A DNA stretch of 64,000 bases from Myxococcota bacterium (GCA_023150835.1 JAKLKB010000004.1:93301-157300); one strand, 5' to 3'; positions 50,151 to 59,016 are shown, numbered from the stretch's first letter. Numbers and translations: made by a program. The notes: generated by a model from the sequence alone, not told the origin.

Positions 50151-53100
50151 CCAACCAGTCCTCCCAACTTCGCTTGCCTTGTTGGATCTCCTCAAGCTCC
50201 TTCTGTCCACAACGAAACGCTTGACGCAATTGGGCGAAGGTTTCGGGCGTAACCAAGCGTGCGCTGTTGCGCTGTGGCGCAACAGGCGTATAGATCGGCA
50301 TCAACCCTGTCGAAGGATCTTCTTCTGAACGCTTGTCGATGCGCGTGATCCCGATCGGGTGCATCCACGAACAATGCGAAAACGTCGCAAAGAACGCCTC
50401 CAACAACGCCACCCTTTGCGTCTGCTTCTGCGCTGCGGGATGCGTACACAGCCAAGCCACCAACAGCGCCCAACTCATCCCGCCAAGATATCCCTTCGCT
50501 TGTTCGTGAACTTCCGCTTGCACCGCCCAACACTTGATCACCCGCAAGATATCGGAAAACGCAGCGTGACATCCATAACGCGCAAGCACCGCACGCAGGT
50601 ACAACACATCCAACAGCCCCAACAGCGACCGCTGACTGGCGATATCCCACGCTTCCAGCGACAAGGCACGCTCGATATCTACCGAGTGACCGCGCTGCAC
50701 CATCCAAGAAAGATGCCCCAAGTTCTCCTGAAATCCAGCACTTTCGACAGCTTCTGGCATCCGCGCATACAAGATATCCACTTCGAGGCCCGCCGCTCGC
50801 AACTTCAACAACGGCACCCGCGCATCCCAGATCACTCGCGCCTCTTCGATCCCTTCCCATCCCAAAAGACCCGCCATCACAGAAGAATTGAACACCTCAC
50901 GCGACAACTCCGATGGCCCGATACACAAGATATCCGCATCGCTATGTAAGGTCTGCGCACCGTACGCCGCCGCTCCCACGGGCCACCAGACACGCCAAGG
51001 CAACGCACCTTTCGCCTCGACCGAACAGACACGCTCGCAAAGCCCACGCAATGCCTCCAACAACGCAGCCGAGCGCGTCTGTTTTTCCGAAACAGCCGCC
51101 TCCAACCCCTGCAACCAGCTCCGCAAGCCTTCTTCTGCTTTCTCGATATCGGCCTCTTCGGTCGCCTGTGGCGTCGATGTATCCGCCACGTTCGTGTGAG
51201 GAACGGCGCTTTCTTCTGGAGCCTGCTTTTGGCTTGCGACCACCGCTTGCTCTCGCTCTGGGGCGTTCTCTTCTCCCAAATAAATCGTGCGCTTACCGCC
51301 AAAGAAGACGCGCTCTTGTACTTCAAACGGGGCTTCTCCTTTGCGACAGATCAACGCAACGTGATCCACCACAAAACGGACGGGCCGCCACGATAGTTGC
51401 CAACCCTGTAAGGTTTTTTGTAGCTCTCCGCGAGCGTCCCCACGCAACTGACCCAAACTCAAATGGGGCGTATAACCCGAGCGAGAACGATGGCTTTGCT
51501 CATCGCAAAGCGGAAACAGCGCTTGTAAGGCCGATTGAAGACGGTGCAAGTCACGAGATGGTTCCACCGATGGCTCTAACCAGATCGTATCGCTCTTTCC
51601 GTGACGAAAGCTGCGCATCTGCGAAAAGCTCACTTCAAAGGGCTTCACTTGCGCAAGTGCCGCTTGGATGGCCTTGATCGCATCGGGAAAAAGCACCGAT
51701 TCCACAAAGCCGTACACCAAATTAAGATGAGGCATCCAACGCCTATAGCTTTTGTCGTGCTTTTGGCGGATCGCTTGGATCGGCTCCCACAGATCAGGCG
51801 GTGGTATCACGATCAACGCGCTATGATAGGTCGGTTGGGCCTTTGCCAGCCGTTCAAGCAACGGCTCCTCCAACGGATTCACAGCCTTCAAAGCCTTGGC
51901 CGCTTTCGATACCCCGGCCACCGCGACGATTTGGGTGGCTTCGGATGATTCGGCGACTGCGATGGTTTGAGTGGCTTCGAATACCTCGGCGACTGCGATG
52001 GCTTGAGTGGCTTTCGATACCCCGGCCACCGCGACGATTTGGGTGGCTTCGGATGATTCGGCGACTGCGATGGTTTGAGTGGCTTCGGATACCTCGGCGA
52101 CTGCGATGGTTTGGGTGGATTCGGAGGCTTCGTCAGATTCGGACGCATCGGAGGAGTTCTCGCCACGTTTCGCTCCGTCTGAGTTCTCGCCACGTTTCGC
52201 TCCATCCGAGTTCTCGATCTGTTCTTGCTTTTCGGATACGCCGACCAAATCAGAGGGATGTTGTGTTGCTTTGTTTGTCAACAGCGCAGGATCGGGCGAT
52301 TCATCCAAAGGCACAGAGAAAGACACCGCCAAACCGAAGTGATCCGAAGCGTAATCACGTCCAAGCAAGCCCCCCATCGAACGAGCCGAAGGGAAGCCAA
52401 ACATCTCTGCCTGCATCGGCATTACCGCTGCGTCGGGATCAGCCAACCAAACAGCGTCCAAACGCCGCGAGCGCCCCGAAACGCTCAAGGCCGATGCAAG
52501 TGGATTATGAAGCGGATCGAAACTTTCGCAGGGGCGCTCCATCTCCAACATCGGCCAAGTATCGACAAAACCCGCTGCTTCAACCGCATCCCAAAGCAAC
52601 GGGATACGGCTGGTGTCGAGATGAGCGAGTTCTTCGGGGATCTCCATCAAGGGATACCACACAACATCGCGGGGATCTTCGTTGAGGTCGCCAAACAAAA
52701 ACCCCCGCTTTTGTACAAGCGTCCAATCTTGCGCACAGATCGAAAGAATCTCTTCGCGATCAAGTACACGCAAAGACGCGGATGGTTGGGCGCTTTGCCA
52801 TGCCAAGACGCGACACAAGCTATGAAGCTGCAACGACCGAAGGAACCGACCCATCCGCGCAAAGTCACTGCTGAGATGAACGCACGCTGCAAAACTTAGC
52901 TTCCCACCGAGCGCAAACTGCGCGATCAGCGCGTGCTTTTCCCCTGAAAAACGCAGATCTTGAAGCAAAAAAGGCCGTCGCATCAACAGCAATTGTCCAA
53001 CGCCCTCGCCCAACCCCTGTGCGGTTTCCTCTTCGGACACCCAATAATGCGAGCGCACCGACGAGTTACGCAACAACATCCGCACCATCGCAGGTTCCAC

Positions 53101-53706
53101 TTCTTGCAGCCCGATCAGATCCGCATCACAGGCCGACAAGATCTCGATGGCTTGAGCATAACGCTTCTGGGTCTGATCGCCGCCTGCCGCGTAGCGGCCC
53201 GCAAGAACATTCCACGTCACAACGCGAAAGCTTGGAGATTCGGGGATGGGCTGGATCTCCCCCTCCCAAGGCATCCAGCGACCGAGTGTTGAAACAAACC
53301 GATAGCATCGGCGTGTACGCAACGACAAGCCTTTGAGATGTTGCCGCGCTAACGTGATCCACAGCGATTCTTCTGTCATACTCGACGGAAGAGCGACGAT
53401 CTCTGCGGGAGGCTCGCTCCCCTGCCCAACAACATCTGCCAAACGGTCGATCCGCGCAGCACGATCCCACACCACTTCACCGTTGTATTCGAATCGCTCG
53501 ATCCGATGCCAAGGCACTTCTTCTGGATCAAAACCGTCAAACGGGACGCGCTTGCTGCCCATAAACCGCTCTTGCATCTCGATCCAACAAGCTGCTGTGT
53601 CAAAACGCCGATCCCATCGGATCTGATCGTAGATCTGACGGCCCGTCCGAAATGGACCTTCCACGAGACTCTGGGTTTCTTGCGTTTTTGGGGGTAATTT
53701 TCGCAT
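50125..53706 (-). CDS. Four-domain RNA-end processing fusion: MJ1316/DUF504 + EEP + 2H/LigT + poly(A) polymerase
   Basis: 1193 aa from ATG 53706 behind GGAGGCAACGAAG. Residues 20-90 are a DUF504/MJ1316 domain (IYDQIRWDRRFD, VPFDGFDPEEVPWHRIERF, VVWDRAARIDRL). Residues 160-462 are an endonuclease/exonuclease/phosphatase domain: TWNVLAG, LQEVE (Glu202), FGDLNEDPRD, RRLDAVWL, SDHFGL. Residues 470-610 are a repetitive ATQ-x-x-AVA linker. Residues 625-805 are a 2H phosphoesterase with PHLNLV (His660) and PHLSLG (His748). Residues 890-1170 are a eukaryote-type poly(A) polymerase: GAAAYGAQTLHSDADILCIG (Asp923, Asp925), LEVDILYA (Asp977), GYLGGMSWALLVA and MPIYTPVAPQRNS. All active sites look intact. 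Likely RNA 3'-end recognition, trimming and nucleotide addition in RNA repair (inference). Confidence 0.9.
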   Translation of the reverse strand: MRKLPPKTQETQSLVEGPFRTGRQIYDQIRWDRRFDTAACWIEMQERFMGSKRVPFDGFDPEEVPWHRIERFEYNGEVVWDRAARIDRLADVVGQGSEPPAEIVALPSSMTEESLWITLARQHLKGLSLRTRRCYRFVSTLGRWMPWEGEIQPIPESPSFRVVTWNVLAGRYAAGGDQTQKRYAQAIEILSACDADLIGLQEVEPAMVRMLLRNSSVRSHYWVSEEETAQGLGEGVGQLLLMRRPFLLQDLRFSGEKHALIAQFALGGKLSFAACVHLSSDFARMGRFLRSLQLHSLCRVLAWQSAQPSASLRVLDREEILSICAQDWTLVQKRGFLFGDLNEDPRDVVWYPLMEIPEELAHLDTSRIPLLWDAVEAAGFVDTWPMLEMERPCESFDPLHNPLASALSVSGRSRRLDAVWLADPDAAVMPMQAEMFGFPSARSMGGLLGRDYASDHFGLAVSFSVPLDESPDPALLTNKATQHPSDLVGVSEKQEQIENSDGAKRGENSDGAKRGENSSDASESDEASESTQTIAVAEVSEATQTIAVAESSEATQIVAVAGVSKATQAIAVAEVFEATQTIAVAESSEATQIVAVAGVSKAAKALKAVNPLEEPLLERLAKAQPTYHSALIVIPPPDLWEPIQAIRQKHDKSYRRWMPHLNLVYGFVESVLFPDAIKAIQAALAQVKPFEVSFSQMRSFRHGKSDTIWLEPSVEPSRDLHRLQSALQALFPLCDEQSHRSRSGYTPHLSLGQLRGDARGELQKTLQGWQLSWRPVRFVVDHVALICRKGEAPFEVQERVFFGGKRTIYLGEENAPEREQAVVASQKQAPEESAVPHTNVADTSTPQATEEADIEKAEEGLRSWLQGLEAAVSEKQTRSAALLEALRGLCERVCSVEAKGALPWRVWWPVGAAAYGAQTLHSDADILCIGPSELSREVFNSSVMAGLLGWEGIEEARVIWDARVPLLKLRAAGLEVDILYARMPEAVESAGFQENLGHLSWMVQRGHSVDIERALSLEAWDIASQRSLLGLLDVLYLRAVLARYGCHAAFSDILRVIKCWAVQAEVHEQAKGYLGGMSWALLVAWLCTHPAAQKQTQRVALLEAFFATFSHCSWMHPIGITRIDKRSEEDPSTGLMPIYTPVAPQRNSARLVTPETFAQLRQAFRCGQKELEEIQQGKRSWEDWLGGMAKSPD
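51895..52130 (-). repeat. 60/120-bp tandem repeat in the fusion-gene linker
   Basis: About six 60-bp units encode E-A-T-Q-T-I-A-V-A-E-V/S-S and A-T-Q-I-V-A-V-A-G-V-S-K. They alternate so that a 180-bp higher-order unit is duplicated. A shorter SDGAKRGEN duplication follows at 52165-52215. Confidence 0.8.
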
Positions 53707-53805
53707 CTTCGTTGCCTCCGTGTTTGCGGCAACAAACGATCTCCCCCCTCCCAAAGTTCAAACCAACCCACAAAGGCCCTCTTTCTCTACAGCATCGGGT
53801 GTTTT

Positions 53806-53901
53806 ATAGCAGAGGTCGATTGAAAAGGTGAGCAGTCGAAGCTTGAAGATCACGGATGCTGCGGCCTTCTTTTCATCACCAGTTCAATCGTCCCGTGCTA
53901 T
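53806..53901 (-). repeat. Family C repeat, copy 2 (inverted)
   Basis: The reverse complement of 47276-47371, with three or four mismatches. It lies 100 bp upstream of the RNA-processing fusion gene. The two copies bracket 6.4 kb. Confidence 0.88.
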
Positions 53902-53940
53902 TAGAGTTTGATATGGGTAGTTGCACCACACGCGCCATTA

Positions 53941-54214
53941 TACGAGATCCGCCCGCTGTGTAATCGGTAAAGATGTAGGGGCAGCCCCCTGTGGCTGCCC
54001 AATCGTAGGGCGTCTAGCGCCATTATACGAGATCCGCCCGCTGTGTAATCGGTAAAGATGTAGGGGCAGCCCCCTGTGGCTGCCCAATCGTAGGGCGTCT
54101 AGCGCCATTATACGAGATCCGCCCGCTGTGTAATCGGTAAAGATGTAGGGGCAGCCTGCCCAATCGTAGGGCGTCTACATACTCTCCTTTGTGTACGCAT
54201 CTCTCGGGTATCGC
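53941..54214 (+). repeat. Family A element, forward, 85-bp unit x 3
   Basis: TACGAGATCCGCCCGCTGTG occurs at 53941, 54026 and 54111 (period 85 bp). Only the third unit continues to the family's right end (CGGGTATCGCA). The third unit lacks 8 bases (CCCCTGTGG region), which removes one arm of the hairpin. Confidence 0.9.
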
Positions 54215-54237
54215 ATTAGGCAGAGGCAACGCCGTAA

Positions 54238-54392
54238 AACCCCCGTGTTCGCACCCGTCCAAGCGACAGGGTCGTCTGTGTGAAAAACGATGATCTCCTC
54301 ACCAAACAAGGGGTCAAGGGGCGAACGTCCCTTGCGGGGCGTGGGGCAGAACCCCACAACACCTACCCAACGGCGGAATTCTTATCCTATCA
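54238..54392 (+). repeat. Family B element, forward
   Basis: CCCCGTGTTCGCACCCGTCC, AAGCGACAGGGTCGTCTGTG, GGGGTCAAGGGGCGAACGTC and GGGGCAGAACCCCACAAC follow the family order. The right end CAACGGCGGAATTCTTATCC is a degenerate inverted repeat. Confidence 0.8.
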
Positions 54393-54527
54393 AAAGAAAA
54401 AAGCGCAGTCATGCGGATCTTGTGGGTCTAAGAGGCCCACCTTGCGCAATCCCCCGAGCCTTCTGCGCATCCTCCGTGTTTCTCGTTCAGATCACGCAAC
54501 GTACACTCGATCACACGACCACGCCTG

Positions 54528-54761
54528 TCAACCCCTGCGTCCGTCGCGCCGCCACGCATCCTTGATCGCGCTGCGAGCGACTTGATAGATCCATGCGTTC
54601 ATGCGTTCTTCATCGCGAACATCGCCCAATCCACGCCATATCCGCAACAATGCCTCTTGCAAGACATCTTCTACATCCGACGCAGAGACTCGCTTGGCCA
54701 CGAATTGACGCAATCGTTCGCGCCATGCCCGCCACACCACTTGCCGATCTCCTTGTTCCAT
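54528..54761 (-). pseudogene. ECF sigma factor remnant (region 2 only)
   Basis: 77 codons from ATG 54761. RLRQFVAKRVSASDVEDVLQEALLRIWRGL and NAWIYQVARSAIKDAWRR are sigma-70 region 2, with the typical D-x-E-D-x-x-Q-E core. A TGA follows right after region 2 and no region 4 helix-turn-helix is found downstream, so it should not recognise a -35 element. It could be a frameshift or a deletion. It is flanked by a family A element 17 bp upstream and a family B element downstream. Confidence 0.65.
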
Positions 54762-54777
54762 CCGCTCTCTCCCGTTA

Positions 54778-55046
54778 TACGATATCCGAGTAGGTACACA
54801 AAGAAGAGTACGTAGACGCCCTATGATCGGGCAGACACTGCCCCTACATCCTTACGATCACACAACGGGCGGATCAAAGAAGAGTACGTAGACGCCCTAT
54901 GATCGGGCAGACACAGGGGTCTGCCCCTACATCCTTACGATCACACAACGGGCGGATCAAAGAAGAGTACGTAGACGCCCTATGATTGGGCAGACACAGG
55001 GGTCTGCCCCTACATCCTTACGATCACACAACGGGCGGATCTCGTA
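54778..55046 (-). repeat. Family A element, reverse, about 83-bp unit x 3
   Basis: Ends TACGATATCCG and CGGATCTCGTA. AAAGAAGAGTACGTAGACGC occurs near 54799, 54876 and 54959. The first unit lacks the AGGGGTCT hairpin arm present in the other two, mirroring the deletion in the copy at 53941. Confidence 0.9.
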
Positions 55047-55437
55047 TCATCTCTGCGTTACGTCGTTCCCAACCTGTTTTGGGCACTTTCGTACCTTCTA
55101 CACCACAAGACGCCACCCTCCACAAAAGGACGCAAGCCCACACCACGATTTTTCTTCCTCAACCACCCCAACGATGTGCAAAGCCTGCGCGTTCCGCACA
55201 AATCAACATTGAAACACGTTCACAAAATTTTCTCCGCGACCTTGCGCGACCCTTTTTTTGTGTACTCGTCTCCTCAGCCAACAGGATCGCTCCTTGACGC
55301 AACGGGCGAGATCGAGCAAGCCCAAAAAAGCACCGCTCTTTCCGCCTGCGTCATCACGCCTCATTGGAGCCCATTCTAGTTGACCGAAGCGATGACGCTC
55401 TGCTCTCTTCACCCCACTTTCTTTGGAGGATATTGTC
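55047..55437. other. Gene-poor spacer
   Basis: 390 bp between the family A array and the secreted-protein gene. No motif or open frame with protein character. The GGAGG at about 55425 is the ribosome site of the next gene. Confidence 0.3.
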
Positions 55438-56058
55438 ATGCGAATCCGCTCTCTTTTCTTGGCCGTCGCTGCTTGCTTTATGCTAAGCGGCTTCCTCTCT
55501 CAAAACGCAAACGCCCAGACGATCTATGGTCTGTGGCGTTCGACCACAGGAAACGTCTTTGAGATCCCTTATGCTCCCGGCAATTCTTTTGACATGGTGG
55601 TGACTTACACCAACGGACAACGCGCTGTCGTCCGTGGTGCTTGGATCCGTGGGATGCGTGGCAGCCAGTTTTTCTACGTCGCTGGTCAGTCCCGTTGCAC
55701 AGGCACGTTCTCGGCGATGCGCTCCAACGTCGTACGAGTCGATTGTAACGGGCGAGTCAGTTGGTGGCAGCGCTCTCGCTCACGCAAAAGCCGCAGTGTC
55801 GCCTACGCTGGAACATGGCAATCCACATCAGGTTCGCGCTTCACTGTCCCTGCGAGTCGTGGGCCGTTTAACATCATCGCCACGTTTCGTAATGGACAAA
55901 AAGCCGTCTATCGGGCTTATTGGGTCCCCGGCATGGTCGGAATCCAGTTCCGCTACGGCAACCCCGCTGTCACGGTGACCTACAACCCAAGCAATCCGGG
56001 CGTCTTGCGCGTTGTCGATGCCCGTGGTGGGGTCTTCTGGTGGCGTCGTCTCTACTAA
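55438..56058 (+). CDS. Secreted protein with two internal repeats
   Basis: 206 aa from ATG 55438 behind GGAGGATATT. A signal peptide (SLFLAVAACFMLSGFLSQNANA-Q) is followed by two homologous halves of about 80 residues. GLWRSTTGNVFEIPY, FDMVVTYTNGQRAVVRGAWI, RGSQFFY, NGRVSWWQR pairs with GTWQSTSGSRFTVPA, FNIIATFRNGQKAVYRAYWV, VGIQFRY, GGVFWWRR. The G-x-W-x-S-T-x-G-x-x-F pattern suggests small beta-barrel or lipocalin-like domains. Very basic (R/K). Function unknown. Monocistronic and convergent with the AsmA-like gene 11 bp away. Confidence 0.75.
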   Translation: MRIRSLFLAVAACFMLSGFLSQNANAQTIYGLWRSTTGNVFEIPYAPGNSFDMVVTYTNGQRAVVRGAWIRGMRGSQFFYVAGQSRCTGTFSAMRSNVVRVDCNGRVSWWQRSRSRKSRSVAYAGTWQSTSGSRFTVPASRGPFNIIATFRNGQKAVYRAYWVPGMVGIQFRYGNPAVTVTYNPSNPGVLRVVDARGGVFWWRRLY

Positions 56059-56069
56059 AAACCTTCCTC

Positions 56070-58064
56070 CTACCAACGCTTGCGGCGTTCTTCTCGCCGT
56101 TTTTTTCGTTCTTCCCGCCACCGCGCAAACAGTCCTTTGGGCTTGTCTTTGGGGATCAAGCCAGCGTTGCGTTGAATGCCTTTCTGAAAAGGTCGCAGTA
56201 TCGGGTGTTTTTCAATCAAGGCATCTAAAAACCCACGAAGAAACCGACGAGACAACATCTGCATCAGGCGGGGATTCATATCCGCAAGCAGATGACTATC
56301 GACGGAAAATCCCGTTTGAAGGGCGTATCCATTCGGGAGTTTTCGCACGTGCTGGTTGACGATGCCTGACAAGATGCCGAACAACGCTTTTTTGAAGACC
56401 TGTTTGTTTTGTTTCACCACCCCCACATCAAGCTGATGTACTCGAAATTGGGCTTGGATGCGCGTGCGTTCGTTGGAACGAGGCGAAAGATCGAGACGTG
56501 CGGTGATCAGACCTTTGTTGATTTGAAGGGGGGTTTTTTGCTGATCGATAAAACGGTTGAGCAGCGTGGAAGGGATGCGATGAACGATCAGGCGATGGTT
56601 GTGTTCCGCTTGTTTTTGTGAAGAGAAGCGCACCCCGCCATGCCCCAAGACCCACGCTGATCCTTCGGCAGAAAAAGGACGAGCCAGCAGATAACGGATA
56701 TCGAGATCACGAACATCTGCTTGCACGCGATTCATTTGGATCTGTACACGGCGCGGGGGTTTGGAAGGATCTTTGCGATCGCGCAAGGTGAAGTGCAAAC
56801 GGACTTCGCCTTCTTGGACTTTGGCATGGCGCATCTGCAACCACGGCGGTTTGCGATGATGACGAGGCGGGTGAGTGCGTTTCTTGAGAAAATGCAGCGT
56901 AAAGATCGGCTTTTGCGCCACAACATCGTCAAGAGCGATGATGCCATACAACAACGGCCACATCTGGATCGTCGCATCGGCTTGCGGGATCTCCAAACGC
57001 ATCTGTTGATGGGGTTCTTGGCTTTTTAAGACAAATCCGCGCAGGCGCACAGAGCCTTGCAGATCTTTCAGATCCGCTTGGAGATGGCTGATCTGGAGAT
57101 CGCGCTCGCGCCCCACTTCAAGCCGATGCTGCATCGAAAAGCGCCCGCCCTCGATCACCAACGAAGACAGGCGCGGCGACAACAGCGTAAGCGTTTGGCG
57201 CAACGCTACGGGATCTCGCGGAGGATCGGGGGGACCGCTTCGCACCAGCCGCACCGCCGGTCCGATCAGCCGAACGCGTTCCAACGCAGGAGACGGAGCC
57301 AACAGCGCATCCACATCCAAAGCCAACTCCCCTTCGGGTATTTGGACGGACAAGGTTTGCTTCTTCATACTTACGGATGCTTCGGCTTGTTTTATCTTCA
57401 CACGACCTTGCATCCTCGCTAACGTCGCCTCCACCGAACCCACACGCACCACGATCTTTTGGGGCTGATGTTGCTCAAACAACATCCGACCTTCCGCGAT
57501 CTCCAGCCGCTCGATCACCAACAAACGCGACCGAAACTTCTTCATCGCTTCTTGCATACGCTTGACTTGCGCCCGAACACCCGATGCTCCGCCCTGTTTG
57601 AAAGAGGCGCTACCGCCCGATGCTTCGCCCTGTTTGAAAGAGGCGCTACCGCCCGACGCACCGACGTCTTGAGAGGACTGGAGCGTGATGTCCTGCGTAG
57701 AGACGCCCCGCAAGATACGGATCTGGGGTTGCTTGACTTGGACGGAGGCAAGCCGCCGACTTCCGAGCAACACCCGCCAGATCGGCAGGCGAACGGCTCC
57801 CTCGGAGGCTTGCAAGGAAAACGAGGTCTCGCGCTGCACCCGCAACAACCGAAAAGATCGCACACGCAAGACTCCCGAAAAGATATCCGCTTCGACCACT
57901 TTTCCTGAAACACCATGCTCTTTTAGCCGATCCAACGCCATCTGCGCCAACGCGATCGGAAACAACAACCCCACCCCGACAGCGCCCAACCCAAGCAACA
58001 AGCCCCCCCCAACAAGCCATCGCAACCATCGAAAGGATCGCTTTTTTTCTTTGTTTTCACTCAT
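56070..58064 (-). CDS. AsmA-like / DUF748-type inner-membrane anchored protein
   Basis: 664 aa from ATG 58064, which overlaps the stop of the upstream glycosyltransferase gene (ATGA). One N-terminal membrane helix (LVGGGLLLGLGAVGVGLLFPIAL) is followed by VEADIFSGVLRVRSFRLLR and a long periplasmic part of alternating beta-strand repeats (LASVQVKQPQIRI; ISHLQADLKDLQGSVRLRGFVLK; INKGLITARLDLSP). These are typical of AsmA/TamB-like lipid-transport proteins. A duplicated GGSASFKQG unit (57580-57660) and a highly basic C-terminus (EERKKRREERRKR) are unusual. It may take part in moving lipids between membranes (inference from family resemblance). Confidence 0.7.
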   Translation of the reverse strand: MSENKEKKRSFRWLRWLVGGGLLLGLGAVGVGLLFPIALAQMALDRLKEHGVSGKVVEADIFSGVLRVRSFRLLRVQRETSFSLQASEGAVRLPIWRVLLGSRRLASVQVKQPQIRILRGVSTQDITLQSSQDVGASGGSASFKQGEASGGSASFKQGGASGVRAQVKRMQEAMKKFRSRLLVIERLEIAEGRMLFEQHQPQKIVVRVGSVEATLARMQGRVKIKQAEASVSMKKQTLSVQIPEGELALDVDALLAPSPALERVRLIGPAVRLVRSGPPDPPRDPVALRQTLTLLSPRLSSLVIEGGRFSMQHRLEVGRERDLQISHLQADLKDLQGSVRLRGFVLKSQEPHQQMRLEIPQADATIQMWPLLYGIIALDDVVAQKPIFTLHFLKKRTHPPRHHRKPPWLQMRHAKVQEGEVRLHFTLRDRKDPSKPPRRVQIQMNRVQADVRDLDIRYLLARPFSAEGSAWVLGHGGVRFSSQKQAEHNHRLIVHRIPSTLLNRFIDQQKTPLQINKGLITARLDLSPRSNERTRIQAQFRVHQLDVGVVKQNKQVFKKALFGILSGIVNQHVRKLPNGYALQTGFSVDSHLLADMNPRLMQMLSRRFLRGFLDALIEKHPILRPFQKGIQRNAGLIPKDKPKGLFARWREERKKRREERRKRW

Positions 58065-58837
58065 GCCCCTCTCCGCTCTGTTCGTGCCATCCACGCAAGA
58101 TGCCCCATCTCCCACAACGCTTGCGAAAGATGCTGCCCAAATAACCCCGAATATCCTTGCGCTTCCCAACGACGCAACGGATACTCCACCGTTCTTCGGT
58201 TGGTCTCTTCCACTTGAACCTGCAACCGCAGCAGCACCTCCGATTGCCACAACAGCCTACACGCAAAGGGCTTTTCTAAAGCCCGCAACACGGCTGCTGA
58301 GGGCAAAAAAGCTTGCGTAAAACACAACGTATCATACGTCGCGATATCCAGCGCAAGACTAATCCCCGTCGCCAAGATCCGCTCATAATAAAGCTGCACC
58401 AACGAACGCTTGATATCCCGTCCCAACAAGCGCAACCGCACAGCCATCACATGATCCACGCCCCGCGTTCCCCGCAAAACGCCGAGCATCCCGTCGAGAT
58501 CGGCGACATCCACTTCGCCCTCTGCATCCCAAAAACAGCCTGCCACCGCACCTTCCGAAAAACTCCACAACAACCCCTCGCGCACAGCCTCGATCATCTC
58601 CGCAGAACGCACCACAAACGCTGCCTTCGCACGATAAATCCCGTGTATACGCCCCTTTCCCACTTCGGCCAGCCGCTCACCGATCTGCCCAAACTCCCCC
58701 TCCAACAACCCCACCACCACCACATCCACCAACGGCATCGACACCAACGCTTTTTCCATCCAACGCATCTTGCGATCCCAACGCTCTCGACCCGCAAAAG
58801 GCACCACCAACGCGATCCGATCTGCCAAACGACCCAT
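58061..58837 (-). CDS. GT2 (dolichyl-phosphate-mannose-synthase-like) glycosyltransferase, divergent
   Basis: 258 aa from ATG 58837 behind AAAGG; the frame continues to TTG 58879 without support. It follows the Dpm1-like layout: ALVVPFAG, then VGKGRIHGIYRAKAAFV, then GAVAGCFWDAEGEVDVADLDGML for the D-x-D region, then MAVRLRLLGRDIKRSLVQLYYERIL and TYDTLCFTQAFLPSAAVL, and VEETNRRTVEYPLRRW near the end. The usual V-V-D-D-G-S string is not obvious, so activity is uncertain. Translationally coupled to the AsmA-like gene. The methyltransferase gene on the same strand is 345 bp upstream across two inserted elements. Confidence 0.6.
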   Translation of the reverse strand: MGRLADRIALVVPFAGRERWDRKMRWMEKALVSMPLVDVVVVGLLEGEFGQIGERLAEVGKGRIHGIYRAKAAFVVRSAEMIEAVREGLLWSFSEGAVAGCFWDAEGEVDVADLDGMLGVLRGTRGVDHVMAVRLRLLGRDIKRSLVQLYYERILATGISLALDIATYDTLCFTQAFLPSAAVLRALEKPFACRLLWQSEVLLRLQVQVEETNRRTVEYPLRRWEAQGYSGLFGQHLSQALWEMGHLAWMARTERRGA

Positions 58838-58903
58838 CCATCCGACCTTTCTTTCTTCGACTTCGCCCAATCCACCCAATATCTCTTCTCAACACCGAAC
58901 GTA

Positions 58904-59016
58904 TACGATATCCAAGTGATCTGTGATCGAAGGAGAGCGCGTAGACGCCCTCTGCTCGGACAGCAACAGGGGGCTGCCCCTACATTCTTACGATCACACA
59001 ACGGGCGGATTTCGTA
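58904..59016 (-). repeat. Family A element, reverse, nested at the left end of family B
   Basis: Ends TACGATATCCA and CGGATTTCGTA; core CAACAGGGGGCTGCCCC. The following bases GATGCAGTGG correspond to the inner part of the family B left end, so it appears to sit in that end. Confidence 0.85.

Noticed and set aside
53941-55046. Regularly spaced repeats resembling a CRISPR array
   Set aside because: Units of 83-85 bp are identical throughout with no unique spacers, and they are amplified pieces of the dispersed family A element. No cas gene is nearby.
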